The notes beneath the pieces are model-generated. The model saw only the letters and a list, made by a program, of their open reading frames with translations, was not told the origin of the DNA and made no database searches. 64,000 bases of DNA from Iamia sp963728655 (lineage in GTDB: Bacteria; Actinomycetota; Acidimicrobiia; Acidimicrobiales; Iamiaceae). The translations under genes were made by a program, and so were the position numbers. The stretch lies in NCBI GenBank assembly GCA_963728655.1, contig CAVSLD010000001.1, positions 386,160-450,159 on the forward strand. Reading direction: 5' to 3'. Position 1 is the stretch's first letter, and each line of letters opens with the position of its first letter. Below are positions 63,028-64,000 of this stretch, piece by piece.

Positions 63028-64000
63028 AGGAATCCGAAATCGTGCTTGAGGACCGACGAGTCGGCTGCTCTCATCCGCCGTTAGTAGTCCCAGAGATTGG
63101 CATCAATCACGGCGGAGATGTCGACTTGGCCTGCGCAATGGTCCGGTCGGCTGCCGAGGCGGGTGCCGAGGTGGTGAAAATCCCGACGCACATTCCGCAC
63201 GCAGAGATGATTCCGAATGGTGTCGTTCCTGCGAATGCCGATCGGTCGATCTGGGACATCATCTCGGACTGCTCCTTGACAGAGGACGAGGAGCGGGTAG
63301 TAAGAGTGGAGGCGGATAGGTGCGGTCTCATGTTCTTGGCAACGCCGTTCTCCAGAGAGGCTGCGGACCGGCTGGCGCGGTTCGGGGGTGTCAGCCTTCA
63401 AGATCGGGTCGGGTGAGATGAGCAATGCTCCGCTCCTCCGACACGTGGCGGCTTATGACAAGCCAATGATCATCTCGACCGGCATGCATTCGATTTCCCA
63501 GATTCGATCGATGTATGACCTGGTATCCCAACGGGTGGATCACGTTGCTCTGCTTCACTGCACGAGTGCCTATCCGACGCAGCCCCATGAGGTCCGTCTA
63601 GGGGCGTTGCAGGAGATGCGGGTGCTCACTTCCCTCGGGCTGTCATTGGTCTCCTCAGATCCACACTACCTCCAACCACGTGGCGTTTGGCGCCCTCGGC
63701 CTAGGTGCCTAGCGATCATCGAGCGGCACTTCACTATTGATCGGAGTTTGGAGGGGCCCGACATGAGACATCTCGATGGAGCCGGACGATCTTTCGGATC
63801 TGATTTTGCGGGGGCTAAAGCGATTTCAGAAGCGATCGGAGGATCTAAGACAGTGCTGCCGAGCGAAGGGCCAACGATGGACTTTGCGTTTGGCAAGTGT
63901 AGTCAGCGTTGCGTGAAGTCCGTAGAGGGAGAGGAGCAGCTGCGGAGAAGACGTCATCTGGCCGAAACGCCCAGGGAGTGGTGAGATCCGAGCCGATCTG
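63021..64000 (+). CDS. neuB: Nonulosonic acid synthase NeuB (LegI/NeuB type), partial, frameshifts
   Basis: Condenses a hexosamine with phosphoenolpyruvate to a C9 acid. Opening PLVVPEIGINHGGDVDLACAM (AEIGxNHxG form), then MFLATPFSREAADRLARF, SAFKIGSGEMSNAPLLRHVA, PMIISTGMHSI, ALLHCTSAYPTQPHEVRL, and SIIERHFTIDRSLEGPD(M). Frame changes near 63395, 63660 and 63905 are needed; after the last, EDVIWPKRPGSGEIRADL runs to the window edge, so the gene continues (SAF domain). ATG 63021 overlaps the preceding stop. Confidence 0.9.

Noticed and set aside
1..64000. tRNA or rRNA genes
   Set aside because: I saw no cloverleaf with a T-loop GTTCGAATC-type core or rRNA-like stretches; a dedicated scan would be needed to be certain.

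Overview
The window is 64 kb of very G+C-rich chromosomal DNA with GTG starts, F420-type LLM oxidoreductase, CoA-ester catabolism, encapsulin and MeaA/MeaB genes. This points to an actinobacterium. A member of the Acidimicrobiia (Iamia-like) is my best guess, but that rests on general gene character and not on a marker gene. Many well-conserved genes (Dcm, Fur, RecQ, DsbA, MeaB, adenylate cyclase, acyl-CoA dehydrogenase, NeuB) are broken by single-base frameshifts all along the window. This looks more like residual indels of a long-read or metagenome assembly than mass gene decay, so many genes below are given as one span with the frameshift stated.

Layout. 1-6.9 kb is a foreign-looking defence island: the 3' end of a large DUF1998 helicase, a RecB/Cas4-like PD-(D/E)XK nuclease split by an IS3-family insertion, a Vsr endonuclease, a C5-cytosine methyltransferase and a second PD-(D/E)XK protein, probably its cognate restriction enzyme. 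6.9-58.8 kb is ordinary actinobacterial chromosome. It holds a lipase, a thioesterase, an iron-storing encapsulin with its ferritin-like cargo, an AMACR-type racemase, alcohol dehydrogenase, a QueA-like/SDR pair, an ABC exporter, a Fur-catalase pair, a RecQ helicase with a phosphoribosyltransferase-like tail, transporters, glutamate dehydrogenase, HrpB, a DsbB/DsbA-like pair, the MeaB chaperone with MeaA (ethylmalonyl-CoA mutase), a pirin, a class III nucleotide cyclase, a corrinoid-binding protein and a TetR/acyl-CoA dehydrogenase/SDR group. 58.9-64.0 kb has clearly lower G+C and different codon use. It carries a glycosyltransferase, a Gfo/Idh oxidoreductase and NeuA-, PtmA- and NeuB-like genes, i.e. 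part of a nonulosonic (sialic/legionaminic-like) acid glycan island that runs off the end.

The most unusual feature is not a gene. Intergenic gaps repeatedly hold imperfect palindromes about 52 nt long, often in arrays with spacers of about 20 nt (periods of 70-75 bp): 11.2, 12.7, 22.6, 45.2, 54.0-54.4 and 55.5-55.9 kb, with single copies at 18.2 and 24.3 kb and a diverged pair at 52.1 kb. The arms differ between loci but fall into two terminal types (GTTCTG...CAGAAC and CGAA...TTCG) with a common fold: long outer stem, internal loop, short G/C inner stem. Two pairs 32 kb apart are nearly the same sequence, and two single copies 6 kb apart are near-identical in opposite orientation, which suggests a dispersed and amplifying hairpin-repeat family.
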